DNA of 64,000 nucleotides from NCBI RefSeq assembly GCF_002000085.1, contig NZ_MUZU01000009.1:1-64000 (forward strand), given 5' to 3'. The notes below the pieces were generated by a model. That model had not been told where the DNA came from. It did not search any database and was given only the letters and a program-made list of their open reading frames with translations. A program made the translations under genes and the position numbers. Positions 63,852 through 64,000 of this stretch are shown here, in pieces (position 1 is the stretch's first letter; each line of letters opens with the position of its first letter). The stretch comes from Pseudocolwellia agarivorans. Lineage in GTDB: Bacteria; Pseudomonadota; Gammaproteobacteria; Enterobacterales; Alteromonadaceae.

Positions 63852-64000
63852 TTAACCTAATACAAACCACAATAAACCAAAGCCTAACACTAAACGGTAA
63901 ATAACAAATGGCATCATACCTATTTTATCAAGTAACACTAAAAAGAAATGAATACAGGCGTATGCACTAACAAAAGCAAGTACGCTACCTAAGCCTATCG
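63852..64000 (-). CDS. uppP: Undecaprenyl-diphosphatase UppP, C-terminal part (partial)
   Basis: The gene runs off the right edge. The visible last 48 residues read [20 protein letters not shown], then [20 protein letters not shown] and LLWFVLG, which match the end of BacA/UppP, the membrane enzyme that recycles undecaprenyl diphosphate for cell-wall synthesis (and gives bacitracin resistance). The diagnostic stretch is [16 protein letters not shown]. The stop is at 63852-63854. Confidence 0.92.
   Translation of the reverse strand, partial: IGLGSVLAFVSAYACIHFFLVLLDKIGMMPFVIYRLVLGFGLLWFVLG

Overview
The window is AT-rich, gene-dense chromosomal DNA from a marine gammaproteobacterium of the Alteromonadales. 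The best fit is the Colwelliaceae (Colwellia/Thalassotalea type). This rests on the rluD-yfiH-clpB / bamD arrangement, the murJ-ribF-ileS-lspA-fkpB-ispH-pilus order, DUF3010/DUF2884/DUF3820 proteins, a large secreted S8 protease and a PEP-CTERM-like protein. The genus is an inference from gene content, not a database result. I saw no IS transposase, phage, CRISPR array or tRNA. Most of the window is core genome.

Layout. 1-63 is the 5' end of a 16S rRNA gene (minus strand), with two tandem rrn promoters behind it (383-410 and 577-604). 971-6311 holds a secreted subtilase, a PEP-CTERM-like protein, pssA and a DUF4124 protein. 6356-13239 is clpB, yfiH/pgeF and rluD facing bamD, then glnB facing nadE. 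13332-21190 is a type IV pilus minor-pilin region: two FimT/GspH-like genes on the plus strand converge on pilV-pilW-pilX-pilY1-pilE and a small TapY2-like gene on the minus strand. 21511-29164 is ispH, fkpB, lspA, ileS, ribF and murJ, facing rpsT. 29868-34964 is a mixed block: DUF3010, DUF2884, cold-shock protein, SPOUT methyltransferase, AsmA-like protein, outer-membrane barrel and thioredoxin-like lipoprotein. 34996-39511 is tyrA, aroF and acs. 39703-41689 is the rpsP-rimM-trmD-rplS operon. 41881-46733 holds maeA, iscX with a tiny membrane ORF ahead of it, DUF2164, nnrS and a 2-hydroxyacid dehydrogenase. 46853-50885 is a Big-domain lipoprotein and a class V PLP enzyme.

51181-59792 is a nearly complete molybdenum-cofactor island. 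moeA diverges from moaA-mobA-moaB-moaC-moaD-moaE-modA-modB-modC-moeB, so cofactor synthesis, nucleotide attachment and molybdate import sit together. The moeA/moaA intergenic region carries a perfect FNR palindrome and a Moco-type leader RNA whose end abuts the moaA start. A second FNR-like site precedes nnrS. Together these suggest Moco production and NO tolerance respond to low oxygen. No molybdoenzyme gene is in the window.

59878-64000 is rmf (57 aa), DUF3820, msrA, cnoX/ybbN, an acyl-CoA dehydrogenase and the 3' end of uppP. The least explained material is intergenic: a roughly 110-bp repeat present twice (32723-32838 and 60675-60785), a recurring ATACGGATATT motif, a structured leader of about 200 nt ahead of pilV, and an 18-bp inverted repeat between the acyl-CoA dehydrogenase gene and cnoX.
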